In this document: piece by piece, positions 22,165 through 34,264 of the stretch
Numbering within the stretch: the stretch's first letter is position 1
Layout of the letters: each line of letters opens with the position of its first letter
Assembly (NCBI GenBank): GCA_020631735.1
Contig: CM036209.1
Span: forward strand, 4,811,451-4,875,450
DNA from: Saccharum officinarum
Taxonomy: Eukaryota; Streptophyta; Magnoliopsida; Poales; Poaceae
Direction of reading: 5' to 3'
DNA length: 64,000 nt
Translations under genes and position numbers: made by a program
Notes under the pieces: generated by a model
What the model was told of the DNA's origin: nothing
The model's database searches: none
The model's input: the letters and a program-made list of their open reading frames with translations, nothing else

Positions 22165-25100
22165 TGCTAGGTACTTGAGCAAGGAAAAGCATCAAAGTTT
22201 GACCTATGTACTACACCACCTCTCCTAACACATTATATGTCTAGATCCTCAGCTTGCTAACATGTGTGCATTAGAGCAGGCCAAACTCACAAAAGTAAAT
22301 GGTAGTACAGATCAAAATTCAGTATAGTGGCAGAGCAACTAACTAAGGGTATTGCAACAGCATTTACGATGATGCATGCAAGAGTTCAAATGGAAGGCTG
22401 GCTAGAGATCACATGATAATGTAGTAAAAAGGCACAATACTTTTTGTCCTACTAACTTGAAATAGCAACATAATGGTTAGTTCCAATGCAGTGTTGTTTC
22501 AACTATAGTTTGAGATTCAGACCTAGTTACCTAGTTTACTTTTGCATCATATAAAACAGTCAGGTGGTCAATAGAAGACAGATTATTTATCCACCAATTG
22601 ACAGAAATAGCCAATATTCCAAAATGCTAAAACAAACTACAATGAGCAAAAGCTTCCAGCACTCTCAAACAAGAAGAGCAAAAGTTTCCAAAAAAATTGA
22701 CAACAGGAATCTGAATCTCTCATTTGACAGTATATTTGGTTCAACGAATTTCAAGGTAGTAAAAGGAAAGCAAACATGAATGCATTTGTGGCCATTTTGA
22801 GGAATAACAATAGTTTAAAAGCTTCAGCCGAAACTGCTCATTTGATAGTCCAACCAAATTTGCGGGCACATTTCATTTCAGCTTAATTAAGATGGCTATG
22901 AACTCACAACCAAGAGCATTAAGACGAGAGGTTGGCCAGCGTCCATCGCACACCCCATCCAGACAGCTCCACGGTATCCAGAAAACGCTGCTTCCTTTGC
23001 CATGGGTAGGATGAATAGAAAAGGCAATGGAACAGTCAACATACCAGGTCTTGCAAGACTCAAGTGTTAATTGCAAGGCATGATGTATGCAGGCTTGCTT
23101 CAAATCAGGAAGAGGGTAATACTTTACTAACATGTTCATTTTGAAATGTGGAATAGCATCAGGTTTCAAACAATTAAATATCACAGTTATTTGAGTAAGA
23201 TAATGACTGCTAGCATTGTTTGTAGCTATTTATCTAAACATGACTCTTGCTGGTCAAAAAGATCACAAGCAATTAATTTCAGGCATGCACAAAACCTAGA
23301 CATGGTTGCAGGATCAGATGCACTAGTACATGATGTACAACTCTATTTTATTCTAAGCTCAGAAGCACTTTCACAAAGTAAGATATAATACAGAAATGAT
23401 GTTTGATTACTGATTACATTCACAAATGGATGAATGATTGCATGACAATAATGAGTGACATAAATGTTAACTATACATTTAGATGTGATGTAAAACAGTG
23501 GAGAAATATTCAAAAGAACTGCTAGTATTAAACCACACTAGTTGACCATACCATGTTTTTTTCTACATTCAAGTATGGACACACATCACACTAATATATT
23601 AATGGATCCATACCAGATGCAAACATATGCAAATAAGAATGCAATCTAAGCTATGTTTCCAATCTCTTTAATTTACTCTTGTGTTCTTATTCACAAATAA
23701 AAAAAATAAATCTCTAATTATGCTCCTCAGCCAGCATCTAACCAACATATCAAATGATGTTAGAAACATCTCCCGCAGAATGGATCAAACTACCATCCTC
23801 CCACAATCAAGAATCAATGCACCTCAATAATTAATTGTAATAATCTTATATCATCGTCATCCTAGTACCATCTACAACTATGGAATCGCTAATAGAAATT
23901 TTAAGCAACATTTTCAAGAATACAAATTATAAAAGCTAGTTGAAGGAATGAAGGCTTTAGTTGTATTCATATGAGATAATACTGAAATGCATGTGCTAGC
24001 TTCTGGAAAGAAAAGATTTATTCCTAGCACAAAATCAAGCTTTTGTCTACCCTGTTAGTGTTTTGCCATATTTTCTGGTAATCTCATATGAATTCAAAAT
24101 TAGAAAAAAAAATTATTAATCCTAAAGACAATCGACACAGCGATAGGAACATGGAAGTGCACTACACCAAGGGGACACGATTCCTGAACTTTTCTGCTTC
24201 CATAAGCGATTTAAGGGATTAAGATTTTGTGGATATAGAGATGTAACATGATCCAACAGCAGGAGCACGGAGCACCATAAAATTCCACTTTTTCATCAAA
24301 AAATTGTGTTGGACATGATCAATTTAGCAACAAAAGTTATACCTATTGCATATAATCACACATAATTGTGTGAAAGTAGCCCCAAAATAGAAGATAGTAA
24401 ATAGCAAAAGATCCTAAGGTCCCATTACAAAACAGCATCTTCTTTACAAGTACAAACTCACTATGTTCAAAATGAAACGAGTAAAGCATACAAACTCATG
24501 TACTTGCGACAAAATGAGTCTGATCATTCCCTCTAAGTTGAGTGTGTGAAATCCAACAATGAACTGTTGCACAGATAACGCCGTATAGCCATGGCATCCT
24601 TACACAAATTCTTATGTTGAATTACTTGTCGACTATGACATCTCATTTCCCAAACCACAAATATTGTATTCTTTTTTTTTTGGACAAAATACAAGAGCAG
24701 TGCCCCCATTCCAAACAAAGTAGAACAAATAATGAATTTAGTGGAAGGGGATCTGATTCAGAGCTAAAGTTTAAGTACATTCGAAGCTGCCAGCTACCAA
24801 TGCATAATCACCTTGAATTGAAGCACACATATGTGTCAAAGCTGCTATGTCTGTCACACAGGTCAGTAGATGGCCACAGCCATCCTTCACTTCCTCTGGA
24901 CCATCACCTGTGAGAACCAGTATTATTGATTAGCAAAGAACAATGTCTTCATATATAAAAGAAGAATTCGACCACAAGAATCCACCATTCCATAAGCATG
25001 TAAACAAGGCTTCAAGAAACCTATTATAGTGAACAACAATATTCCATGGCTAAAGCTGAAGAACATTTGGAATAGCATAGTATATTGATACAAATATATT

Positions 25101-26400
25101 GTCACATATATACAGACATCAGACAATCTAACTTAGATCTCCAAACACCAAATTTGGAATAACTGGAAAATTTTCAATAATACATGCCCGTAAAGTATTA
25201 TTTCCCGATACTTAATTTCCCGATACTTCACGGATACGTATCCGTCACGTATCCCAAGCGTATCCGTATCGGATACATATCCGATACGGGATACGTGGCC
25301 TACCTCATGTATCCGTGTAACGTAGCTACACACCACAAAAGGTAGCTTCAAATACCAAAGGGAACATTGAACAACGAAAGGTCGCTCGGACATGTTCATG
25401 GAAATCATAGAACCGCATATTTTTTTAGTCAATACAACATACTAGAAAATAAACTAGGGAAACAAGATCAGCTGCCTCAAAACAACCAAGAAAAAAATGA
25501 AATCGAAATAGAGGAATCATTCTTTAAGCATACAAATAGTACTCATATCATGGAACCTAATAGTGAAACCAATGTGATAAAACTTTACTGCTTGATATGG
25601 AATAATAGAACATCAAAACAAGATGCACGAGAAAGGGATTAAGGCGGGTATAGAGTACCTGACAGACCGGAGGACTCCATCCGAGTAAGGAAAGCTTGGC
25701 ATTCGACGTGTGTGCAATCAAGAAGTGGCAGCCCCGCAACCGGGCACTGTTTGTCCGAAAACAGAGCATAAAAAGTGAAAATAGGGGGTAAGTTAAAATC
25801 TATCATGAGTACCATTAAGGTACCACAAATTGTACAAATAAGGAAAAAAAGGAAAAACCTTCTATACAACAAAAACACAGGGCGCATATAGATTACACAC
25901 CAATGTTTTAGAAACTTGTTGTGCCAAACAACCACCAGTCCACCACTGAAGGCCGTAACGCCACATCCATACAGAGAAACGGCTTCTAGATATTCGCCAC
26001 TGCGTAGAGAAAAAGAAAGGAGTTGTAGTCCAAACCCTGAAGCAAGAAAGAACAAGATAAATCAAAATTGGAGAGATCGGAAAGGAAAAGTAGCACTGAA
26101 TTATTTTAGCCTAACTATTATATTTGCATGACAAAGGTAAGTTCAGATTTATTTATTTCCTGCTCTTACACTGCTGCTCATAATTTTTAGAAGCCTGACA
26201 AAGCAATGATTCCATTTTGAAGTCCATAATAGTTTTGGAGCACTATTATGACCAGCAACACCAGCCTCATACACCGCTACTGTTTGAAGGGTTAAACAGC
26301 CATCATGTGGCCTCTTTAGCACATCTAGCACATGTACATTTATCAAATGCATATTGCTATATCAACAAAGATTGATGAAGAATAGAAAGAATGTTTACAA
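22165..26400. other. AT-rich stretch without a recognised gene
   Basis: Intron-like AT-rich DNA. A minus-strand frame at 23,184-22,873 (103 codons) includes a plausible exon-like part near 23,040-23,150, but no family was recognised. Positions 25,205-25,300 hold a dense cluster of GATACG/CGTATC motifs. A minus-strand frame at 26,055-25,639 is also unrecognised. Confidence 0.4.
25205..25300. repeat. Cluster of GATAC/GTATC inverted motifs
   Basis: Within about 95 bp the motif GATAC or its complement GTATC occurs roughly ten times, for example GGATACGTATCC and GTATCCGTATCGGATAC. Dense short inverted motifs of this sort are typical of subterminal regions of hAT-like elements. No element ends or target duplication were found. 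Confidence 0.55.
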
Positions 26401-26432
26401 ATACAGAAAATGCCATGAAGTCTGTATTGTAC

Positions 26433-28689
26433 CTTTAATGCCAAACGTTTAAGAGGAGTAGCACAAAGATATTGCTTAACTAATCTGAAAATGAGTATGA
26501 CCAATGGAATATGTCTTTGTTCATCTCGTATACAAGGGTGAGCTGCATGCAAACAAATAAGGGAAAAGTAAATTCAACTTTTTTTCATTATCATATCATA
26601 TAATGTTTTTAACTATAAGTCCCTAAAAATATATGTTAATAAAATCTACTTAAAGTACAAAAGGTGAAGTGAGATATTGTGATATCACAATCATGGGGCA
26701 ACACAAAATACTCATATGTGGTGACTTACTCAGTGCTTGGACAATCGTCATTCTTTTGCGGTAATCCTTGTTCAGAAATTTCTTCACAAAATCCTTAGCT
26801 TCAGCTGATACTGAAGGCCATGGTGAATCGTCAAAGTTTGGATCAGCCATCAACACGGACCGGAAGATCCCAGATTCTGTCCTTGCCCAAAATGGCCTAT
26901 ACTCCAAATGTTTGTTATGACACCTATACTCCAAATGTCAGCTTCCATACTGTACGATCTGTGTGGAACCTCCGGAGCGACATAATGTGCACTTCCAACA
27001 ATATCATTGAGCCTTTCATCTGTATTACATAGCAAAACACAAAAAAAAGTATAAGATTGAGTTAATAAGTGAGCAGAAAAAATGATTAACTGTAAACATT
27101 AATAATGTATTCCAACTTCCAAACGTAAAGAAACATGCAAAAACAAAAAGTCATATTCGAATGTATGCACTATTTATCTGGAATATAGACACAGAATGAT
27201 CCCAGCATGTATGAACGCTAAACAATTAAAATGCAAGACTAAAAAGCAGATGCTTTCTGCATAAATAAAACAAGATGCAATTTACTTGGTGTTGTGTTCA
27301 GATTTTTCAAACTTTTTCATATTACTTTGCGGCTGCCAATTATCAAAATGCAGCATATGAAAAACATCTGTTTGTTCAGCATAAGAGCTAACTGGGACAC
27401 ACTACGAAGTAGAACAAAGGTATGAAAAAGCAAAACTATAACATAAAGTACAACAAGTCCAAACTTGAATGATGAAATCCTTGACCCTGAGCAACCAAAA
27501 AAATGTTGATACTAACACCGTGTTGCCTGATTTCTATTGTAAGAAGTTCACCAAAACTTAGGTTCCGTGTTCAAACTGACACCTTTCCAAATGTTGTTAT
27601 TTAAGCTGCTTACTGAGAAATGTAAGCTGCTTATCTAATTCCACATTAGAAAACTAGAATTAACCTTTGAACAAAGTAATGACTTTTAATTACAAGAGCA
27701 CAAATAATTGTAAACACATGGGCCATGTAATAAAGAGATAAATATTAGTACATTAACTGGTCTAATAAAATCAGACAGACCAAAGTCAATCAACTTCATA
27801 GGAGCGCTTTCATTTCTTGTTGTGAAAAGAAAATTCTATGCCAATGAAATATAGCAATTGTGTCACAGAAGGCAGCCTAGCTTTCAAAACAAGCATTATT
27901 GATGTCACTTAAATACAAAAAACAGCAAGTGCAGTTAAATAAGTTGCCAGAAGTAACCCCAGTCAAACACATACTGGACTGCACATATATACAAACTATA
28001 CACAAAGTGGTTCAAGCATATCTCTTGCTTCAAATCACGATGCACTACTCCTGAAGATGATAGAAGGCCACCACGCTCAAAATCTGTACAACGATCGCTT
28101 TGGCATCTTCTTCTGTATATCTCCCACCTCTTCAATAGTTCAACTTTGCATCCTTGGTAAGCATTAACAAGAGATACTGATACTCGGATACTAGAGATGA
28201 ATATACTATGTTGTAAAAAGTACCTGGCTAAAATTCTATCTAGCAACTCTCCACCTTCACATAATCTGTTCAAAAGAAACAATTTGAAGAAATTACCATC
28301 CGATAGGTCATAGGCATTACTATTACATTAGTTGCGTTGAAGAGCATTTATGAACTGTGCTAGATACAACTACTACATTGTGGCTTTCAAAAAAAAACTA
28401 CTACACTGTGTACACATAGAAGGATATGGTTAGCAGTGAGTGATCTAAGAAAATACACAAGCATGGAAGATCAGTTTTTAAAGTGTGCCAGTAGAAATCA
28501 GAGATGAAATGTTGTATCTAGAGAAGACTAATCTAGTATATTTCTGAATTATAAGTCTATAAAGTCACATACAAAAGGTCACAAAAAAACATACTCCATG
28601 ACAATGTAGACATTGAGGGTGTCCTCACATGCATCATAGAATTTGACGAGATTACTGTGCTCTGATAGAGCTTTCAAGATCTTGACTTC
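26433..28689 (-). pseudogene. CDPK-related kinase (CRK) fragment, decayed
   Basis: Six exon-like blocks on the minus strand match CRK-type Ser/Thr kinases in order, with introns in between: 28,689-28,595 ([20 protein letters not shown]), 28,265-28,224 (LCEGGELLDRILAR), 28,129-about 28,017 (YTEEDAKAIVVQIL then VVHRDLK), 27,835-27,758 (LIDFGLSDFIRP), 27,019-26,730 ([13 protein letters not shown] to KRMTIVQAL) and 26,542-26,433 (IPLVILIFRLVKQYL). Lesions: one G missing after the HLQ segment puts a stop in frame; KPE is KQE; the donor after that exon reads ATATGC; the donor after FIRP is TTAATG or leaves a one-base frame error; the ITYILLCG segment is replaced by a copy of ATTTGGAGTATAGG; and HPWL is HPCI. 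The ATP-binding N-lobe and the C-terminal EF-hand-like part are missing. Because introns are retained, it is not a processed copy. It may have been captured by a transposon. Confidence 0.85.
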
Positions 28690-29389
28690 CTACAAACATC
28701 TTAATGGAAATGGTAGTTGTCATCTACCAAAACCAAAATATGGTATTTCATTTCAGTCAGAAGTAGAGGCAATATTTACATCATCCATAGAAACAAGGAC
28801 CAAAATTACAGGATTAACATTTAGGCCTTCTGCAGGGGATGGACCTTCCAAATAACATTTAGACCCGCTAAACTTGAACTCTAAAGACTCAATGATCAGC
28901 AACAAAAATAGAAAAAAAACAGCTTACAAATAGAATTCCTAGCAACATATGATCACATAGACAGAACATGGTAAAGGTCTAAACACTACCGGAATCCAGT
29001 TCTTTGCCGAGTGCCATGTGGTTTGCCGAGTGTTTTTTTTCGGGCACTCGGTAAAGAAGCTCTTTGCCGAGTGCTAAATAAAAAACACTCGGCAAAAAAA
29101 ACACTCGGCAAAGAAGCTGCTTTGCCGAGTGCCAAAAAAAAACACTCGGCAAAGAAGGTCTTTGCCGAGTGTTTTTTTGGCACTCGGCAAAACAGCTTTT
29201 CAAAGCACATTTTGAAGCCCTAAATGAATTCAAATTAAAAAGTTTTTAACTATAAAGTTTCATAACTTCTTAAGATCTATAAAGTTTATTTTGATCATTT
29301 CTTCATTCGACAAAGCGATAGTAACGTTGTTCACAAAATCTACACGTCTCTCATATAGTTTTATAAAACTACAAGAGAGAGATATAAGA

Positions 29390-29945
29390 TTTGTGAATAA
29401 TATTAGAACCACGATCTCAGATAGAAAAACTTCCTAAATAAAAATTGTAGATCTCGAAAAGTTATGAAACATTGTAGTTGACAACTTTTTAATTTGAAAT
29501 CATGTTGTCATGAAAAACTGCATCCGAATTTCAAAAATTTAAAATTCGAATTTTTCAAAAGACCTCGGATGGAAAAACAACCAAAATAAACTTTGTAGAT
29601 CTCGAAAAGTTATGAAACTTTGTAGTTGACAACTTTTAAATTTGAAATCATCTTGTCATGCAAAACTACGTTTGAAATTTAAAATTTTAAAATTCAAATT
29701 TTTCAAACGACCTCGGATGGAGAAACTTCCTAAATGAAAATTATAGATCTCAAAAAGTTATGAAACTTTGTAGTTGACAACTTTTTAATTTGAAATCATC
29801 TTGTTATGCAAAACTACGTTTGAAATTCAAAATTTTAAAATTCGAATTTTTCAAACGACCTCGGATGGAGAAACTTCCTAAATGAAAATTGTAGATCTCG
29901 AAAAGTTATGAAACTTTGTAGTTGACAACTTTTTAATTTGAATTC
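29390..29945. repeat. Four-unit tandem repeat of about 148 bp inside the CACTA
   Basis: Each unit carries TGTAGATCTCGAAAAGTTAT, GTAGTTGACAACTTTT and a GACCTCGGATGGA phrase. Divergence between units is modest. Related phrases (GACCTCGGATGAAGATG, GTCGGATAAAGAT) recur at 52,505-52,870 and 54,890-54,970, so the unit belongs to a wider repeat family. Confidence 0.75.
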
Positions 29946-30030
29946 GTTTAGGGCCTCAAACAATCAATTTACACTTGATTTGGTATAATATTTAGGGAAC
30001 TGAAATGGAATATAGACACAAATGAAAGAG

Positions 30031-30095
30031 AGGTGTAGTGGTAGAGGAGCTCGCGTGTGTGTGAGAGGTCGCAGGTTCGATTCTCGCTGGGCGCA
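30031..30095 (+). repeat. tRNA-Gly-like fossil sequence inside the CACTA
   Basis: The stretch contains GTGTAGTGGTAGAG, close to the D-arm/A-box of plant tRNA-Gly. After about 22 bases it has GCAGGTTCGATTCTCGC, which fits the T-arm/B-box. It ends CTGGGCGCA, resembling an acceptor stem. The anticodon arm is not convincing and the acceptor 5' half is absent, so it is not called a functional tRNA. It may be a tRNA-derived (SINE-like) remnant with pol III box A and box B. Confidence 0.5.
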
Positions 30096-31041
30096 AAGTT
30101 TCAAAAAATTGCTTTGGGTGGTCACTTGACAACAGTTGCCATGTGACTGGCCGGTGGGTCCCTCCTCTAATTAAAAAAATATTTTAAAAATTTTTTCCTG
30201 TTTTTTTTCAGAATTTTTGGTTCAGCCTTTGCCGAGTGCCGGACACTCGGCAAAGCCTTTGCCGAGTGCCCGACAAAAGACACTCGGCAAAGGCCGCTTT
30301 ACCGACAGCTTCTTTGCCGTGTGCTCTTTGTCGAGTGTGACACTCGGCAAAGCCTTTGCCGAGTGTATTTAGGGCTTTACCGAGTGTCCTGGACACTCGG
30401 CAAAGCGGCTGATTCCGGTAGTGAAAGGATGACACTTCTAAATGAGTAAATGTCAACACAGAAATCCTTCAATCATGAATTGAACTTGATGAAAACTATT
30501 TCATAAACAAATGCATAATCTTAACCCATTCTGCTAGTAGTAATAAATCAATAAAACATGCAGAATTTGAAGCCTAAAATGACAACATAACTTGAAGTGC
30601 CAGCCGGTTTGTAGTCCTTGCTCAACTAATAAGAACTAAATAATAGATTTCTAACAAATTCAATTTGAAGATGATATTCCTCACCCCACCACGGCGCCCT
30701 TGCAACCGTAAGAAGCTGGCACAGACTGCATCCGTCGGCTCCAAGGCGCAACTGGCTGCTGTCTCATCAAGGAGGTGGAGGATGAGATGCAGGGCAGCGT
30801 CGGCTGATGGGCGTGGGTTGGGGATGGCCACCGGCAGGGGTTGAGTTGGGGATGGGCACCGGTGGGGGTTGTCTTGAGGATGGGCGCTGGCGGGGGTAGG
30901 CTGAGGGGCAGCGCTAGTGGGGGTGGGTTCAGAAGCGGCGCCGGTGAGGGTGGGTTGATAAGCGTCGCCGACGTCAGTTGAGGAGCTGGATGGAGGGTCT
31001 CGAAAGAGGTGGCGGATGGAGGCGCTGAGTAGCTGGGCAGC

Positions 31042-32956
31042 TGAAAGTCCTATGTTTGGTGTTGGTAATTAGTGATAATGCCTAAGTACTAATCATATGC
31101 CTAAGTTGTATGTAGCATATGAGGATTAGTATATTCCAAGGTTGGTGGCAAGATGGACATGGTGATCATGATGGCCACACTTGGATTTAGACGCAACCCT
31201 ATGTGATCAAGACAAAGGTATATGCTTAAGGGTTGTGTTTTAGTAACCAAGACACCTAGTGGGTGTGGTTACATTATAGGATAGATAGCCGTACTATAAA
31301 GAGGGGAATGACGCGGCTATTGAACTCCTAAGTGCCTCTAGAAGTGCATTTCATAATCATATGCATTTGGATAGAACCAATATCGCCTCGAAAATGATTG
31401 TGAAAATGCTAACACACTCACACATGACGAGATCATTTGGTGGTGTTAGCACGTTTGCGAAGGCGGTGGAGTTTGAGCGGTAGAGAGGGTTTGGGGTCCT
31501 CTCTCCCTCCCGCCGAGCTTGCGAGGCGGGATTCAGGCGTTTTCGAGGAGTTAAAACGACTATTTTCCACTACGCCGAAAGTCCGAAAAAGAAACAGAGG
31601 TGAACAGAGGTCACAGAGGTGACCGGACGCTGAACCGGACGCGGTCTCTGGATGACCGGACGCGTCCGGTCAGCGTTCAGTGTCTGCGCGTATTTTAGTT
31701 TGATGATCGGACGCGAAGCGCGTCCGGTCATAGTCGATCAGACGCGTCCGGTCGTTCAGGGAGCTTACTGGACTCTAACCGGACGCTGGCACTGTCGTGT
31801 CCGGTCATTTCTTCAGCGCGTCCGGTCGTTGTTTCGTTGAGCACTGCTCAGGCGACCAGCGCGTCCGGTCACTCACGGGACCAGCGCGTCCGGTCGTTCG
31901 CAGCGCGTCCGGTCTGCGCGATGAGCGCGTCCGGTCGTTGCTTCGCAGTTAGCCGTTGGGCGACCAGCGCGTCCGGTCAGTTGGACCAGCGCGTCCGGTC
32001 AGCGCGATTTCAGCTGTTTAAGTTTCTAACGGCTCTATTTGAAGGGGTACGTCTATAAATACTCGTTGGCCGGCTCAAGGCTCCTTCTCTCGAACATTTG
32101 ACATACTTGTGAGCACTTTGAGCTAAGCAACTCCCCTCCCACTCATCTCTCTTGCTTCCTTGCATATTCAAAGTGAGATTGAGTGATCCAAGTGCATTTG
32201 TATTGTGAGAATGCATCTAGTTAGCACTTGGTGGTTGATTTGCTGCGGGATTCTTGTTTCTCTTGGTGGTTGCCGCCACCTAGACGACGTGGAGTAGCTT
32301 GGAGGCTTTGGCAAGAGTTGGTGATTGTTCTTGGCCACCTCCGGTGATTGTGAGGGGTTTGTGCCTACCTCGGCGAAGCGCCAAAGGCAACATTAGTATA
32401 TTGCTCGTGTTATTACAACCTTTTGCTATTTGGTAGGTTCTTGTGGCGCCTTTTGAGAGGCTCGGTGTGTGACCGATTAGCCACCGAACCACATGGTGAA
32501 GAGGGACACAACGAGGACTAGCGTGCCGGCAAGCACGTGAACCTCGGGATAAATCTTCGTGTCATCATTCTTATTGTGTTTGATCGATCCCGGTGGTTAT
32601 ATATTGTGGTATTCATCTCTTGATCATATTGATTGGTTGGCTCAATACTTCGCCCCTCGGTGATACCCTCCTAACTCTCTCTTGTATTAATTTCTTAGTT
32701 ACCTTGCTAGCTTGTTAGTGTTACTCTTAGCTTGTGTAGCTAGCTAGCTTTAGTTGTAGTTAAGTTGTGCGGTTTGACTTGTGCGGTTGAGTGCAAATAT
32801 ACTAGAATTGTGAATTGGTTAGGTGGCTTGCAAACACCCCGTAGGCTAAGCAAAACTTGCATCTCGCTACTTGTTATATTGATAAACTTGTTTAGCTTGT
32901 CTTTGTAGAAATTTTTAAAAGGCTATTCACCCCCCTCTAGCCATCAAGACCTTTCA
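31042..32956. mobile_element. Solo LTR, 1,915 bp
   Basis: The block starts TGAAAGTCC and ends GACCTTTCA (TG...CA with a 6-bp inverted end). It is flanked by the perfect 5-bp duplication GCAGC (31,037-31,041 and 32,957-32,961). No internal retrotransposon genes are present, so one LTR remains after recombination. The length and the C-rich CACCCCCCTCTAG tail resemble LTRs of large copia (SIRE/Maximus-type) elements; this family assignment is inference. A plus-strand TATAAATA at 32,051 may be its promoter. Confidence 0.9.
31625..32010. repeat. GCGTCCGGTCA tandem motif array in the LTR
   Basis: The phrase GCGTCCGGTC (often preceded by GACCA) recurs more than ten times at variable spacing, together with the palindromic GACGCGTCCGGTC. 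It lies just upstream of the LTR TATA-like sequence, so it may act as an enhancer-like array. Confidence 0.8.
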
Positions 32957-34264
32957 GCAGCGCTGCCAGCTGCGGACGATACCGATGCCGGCGCCGATGT
33001 TAGGGCAAGAGGAACGGGGCGAAGAGGAAGGAGGGGAGAATCGAGGATTCGAGGAGGTGGATTCAGGGTAGGGTTGGACGGAGGCAGTACCGAAGATGCT
33101 GCCGCTGGAGAAGAAGTGAGCTGCCGTCGGGGAAGGAGCTGCCACCGGGGGAGGAGACGAGCTGGGCTCGTGCGCCGGAGGGGGCAGTGAGCTAGGAAAC
33201 CGGCGCCTCCCCACAATCTGGATTTTTTAGAATGAAAAAAGAGGATATGATAAAGAGAGGTGGGCGCGGGTGTGTGGCATGAATAACCGAGGAACGAGGA
33301 ATGCGCGTGGGTTGGCTCGGGCTCCGGTGATTTGGCTCAGACTCGGGTACTGAATAATATTCAATACCCAGGGTATAATATAGAAATACTATATATATAC
33401 TATACTTAATAATAAAGAGGCAAAATTTTAGGCTCTTTTTTTGTCCATCAATTTGTTTGGTCCGTCTCTCTTTAACTACCGAACAATGGAGAGTTTTTTC
33501 TATTTAAACTCATATATATAACATATGCTCATACGAGTTAGAATAACTCTTGTCCTGCGTGAGGCAGAGTCTGATTCCAAAACATATTAGGTTCATGCTC
33601 ATATGTGTTAGAACAACTCACGTCTAATGATAATACGGAGTCCAATTCTAATATATATACATAGTCTTAAGGTAATATATGGATAGCTAGAAATTCTAAT
33701 CCAAATAAATATCACCGATTTCTAAATCTGAAATAGGAATTCTAATTAAATAGAAAAGGAATATAATATAATCTATACCTCTCTATGTACCGAATATCAA
33801 ATAGACAAAATTTCTCGCCATATTTTTTTCGTCCAACACAATCATCAACGTTCATCTGCATATAGCCTGGTTACAACGTTTGGTCTGGGTCTCTTTTGTT
33901 CAATTCCATTTCTGTTTTCTATTCGGTCACTTCATCTTTTTTTTTCAATTCCCACACCTTTTCACGTATGTTTGGTACGTTGGGTTTTAGAAAAGTGCCA
34001 CCCTCTCCTGGATGGTCATGTCCATGACTTTTATGTTCCTGTGTTTTTTCTTTCCCGATGGGCGATGAAGTAACTATACTTTTTATTACAGAATTCATAT
34101 ATAATAAATAAAATATTACGGGTCTTTTAAACGTTGACCCTTACTTATAATAAACAAATATTTCTATTACTATGTTCAAAAAATATATTTTTATTACTAA
34201 GTTGTTGGTTTTAATTAAGAATAAATTATTGCTTATAATTTTTTGTGACTTCTTGCCTTCATTA

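Larger units (their letters stand above)
28984..30423. mobile_element. Non-autonomous CACTA transposon
   Basis: This 1,440-bp element begins CACTACCGGAATC and ends with its complement, GATTCCGGTAGTG. It is flanked by the 3-bp duplication AAA (28,981-28,983 and 30,424-30,426). Subterminal TTTGCCGAGTG/CACTCGGCAAA repeats crowd both ends (29,005-29,190 and 30,225-30,410). The interior has four units of about 148 bp, each with GTTATGAAAC (near 29,461; 29,609; 29,757; 29,904), and a tRNA-like segment. No transposase is encoded. All features fit the CACTA (En/Spm) superfamily. Confidence 0.95.
30685..33216 (-). pseudogene. Unrecognised GC-rich open frame split by a solo LTR
   Basis: On the minus strand an ATG at 33,216 opens a Pro/Ala/Ser-rich frame that runs to the LTR insertion at 32,956. 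If the LTR and one copy of its 5-bp duplication are ignored, the same frame continues from 31,036 to a GGG|GTGAGG donor-like site at 30,685, giving about 205 open codons. The last part (LHLILHLLDETAAS near 30,790) is less biased and helical. No family is recognised. GC-rich DNA gives open frames by chance, so coding status is uncertain. It could be the first exon of a chimeric transcript reading toward the CRK fragment. Confidence 0.35.

Noticed and set aside
19000..23200. Two similar-looking phrases (near 19,200 and 22,930) as exons of one gene family
   Set aside because: The likeness is limited to short phrases around GGCCA...CACCCCAT; without an alignment tool it cannot be told from chance.
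26149..26352. A further CRK exon downstream of 26,433
   Set aside because: The translation does not resemble the C-terminal part of CRK proteins, so the fragment is ended at 26,433.
29400..29945. CRISPR-like array from the regular 148-bp repeats
   Set aside because: The setting is a plant CACTA element; units are adjacent degenerate tandem repeats, not short repeats separated by unique spacers.
30031..30095. A functional tRNA-Gly gene
   Set aside because: The 5' acceptor half and a believable anticodon arm are missing, so it is described only as tRNA-like.
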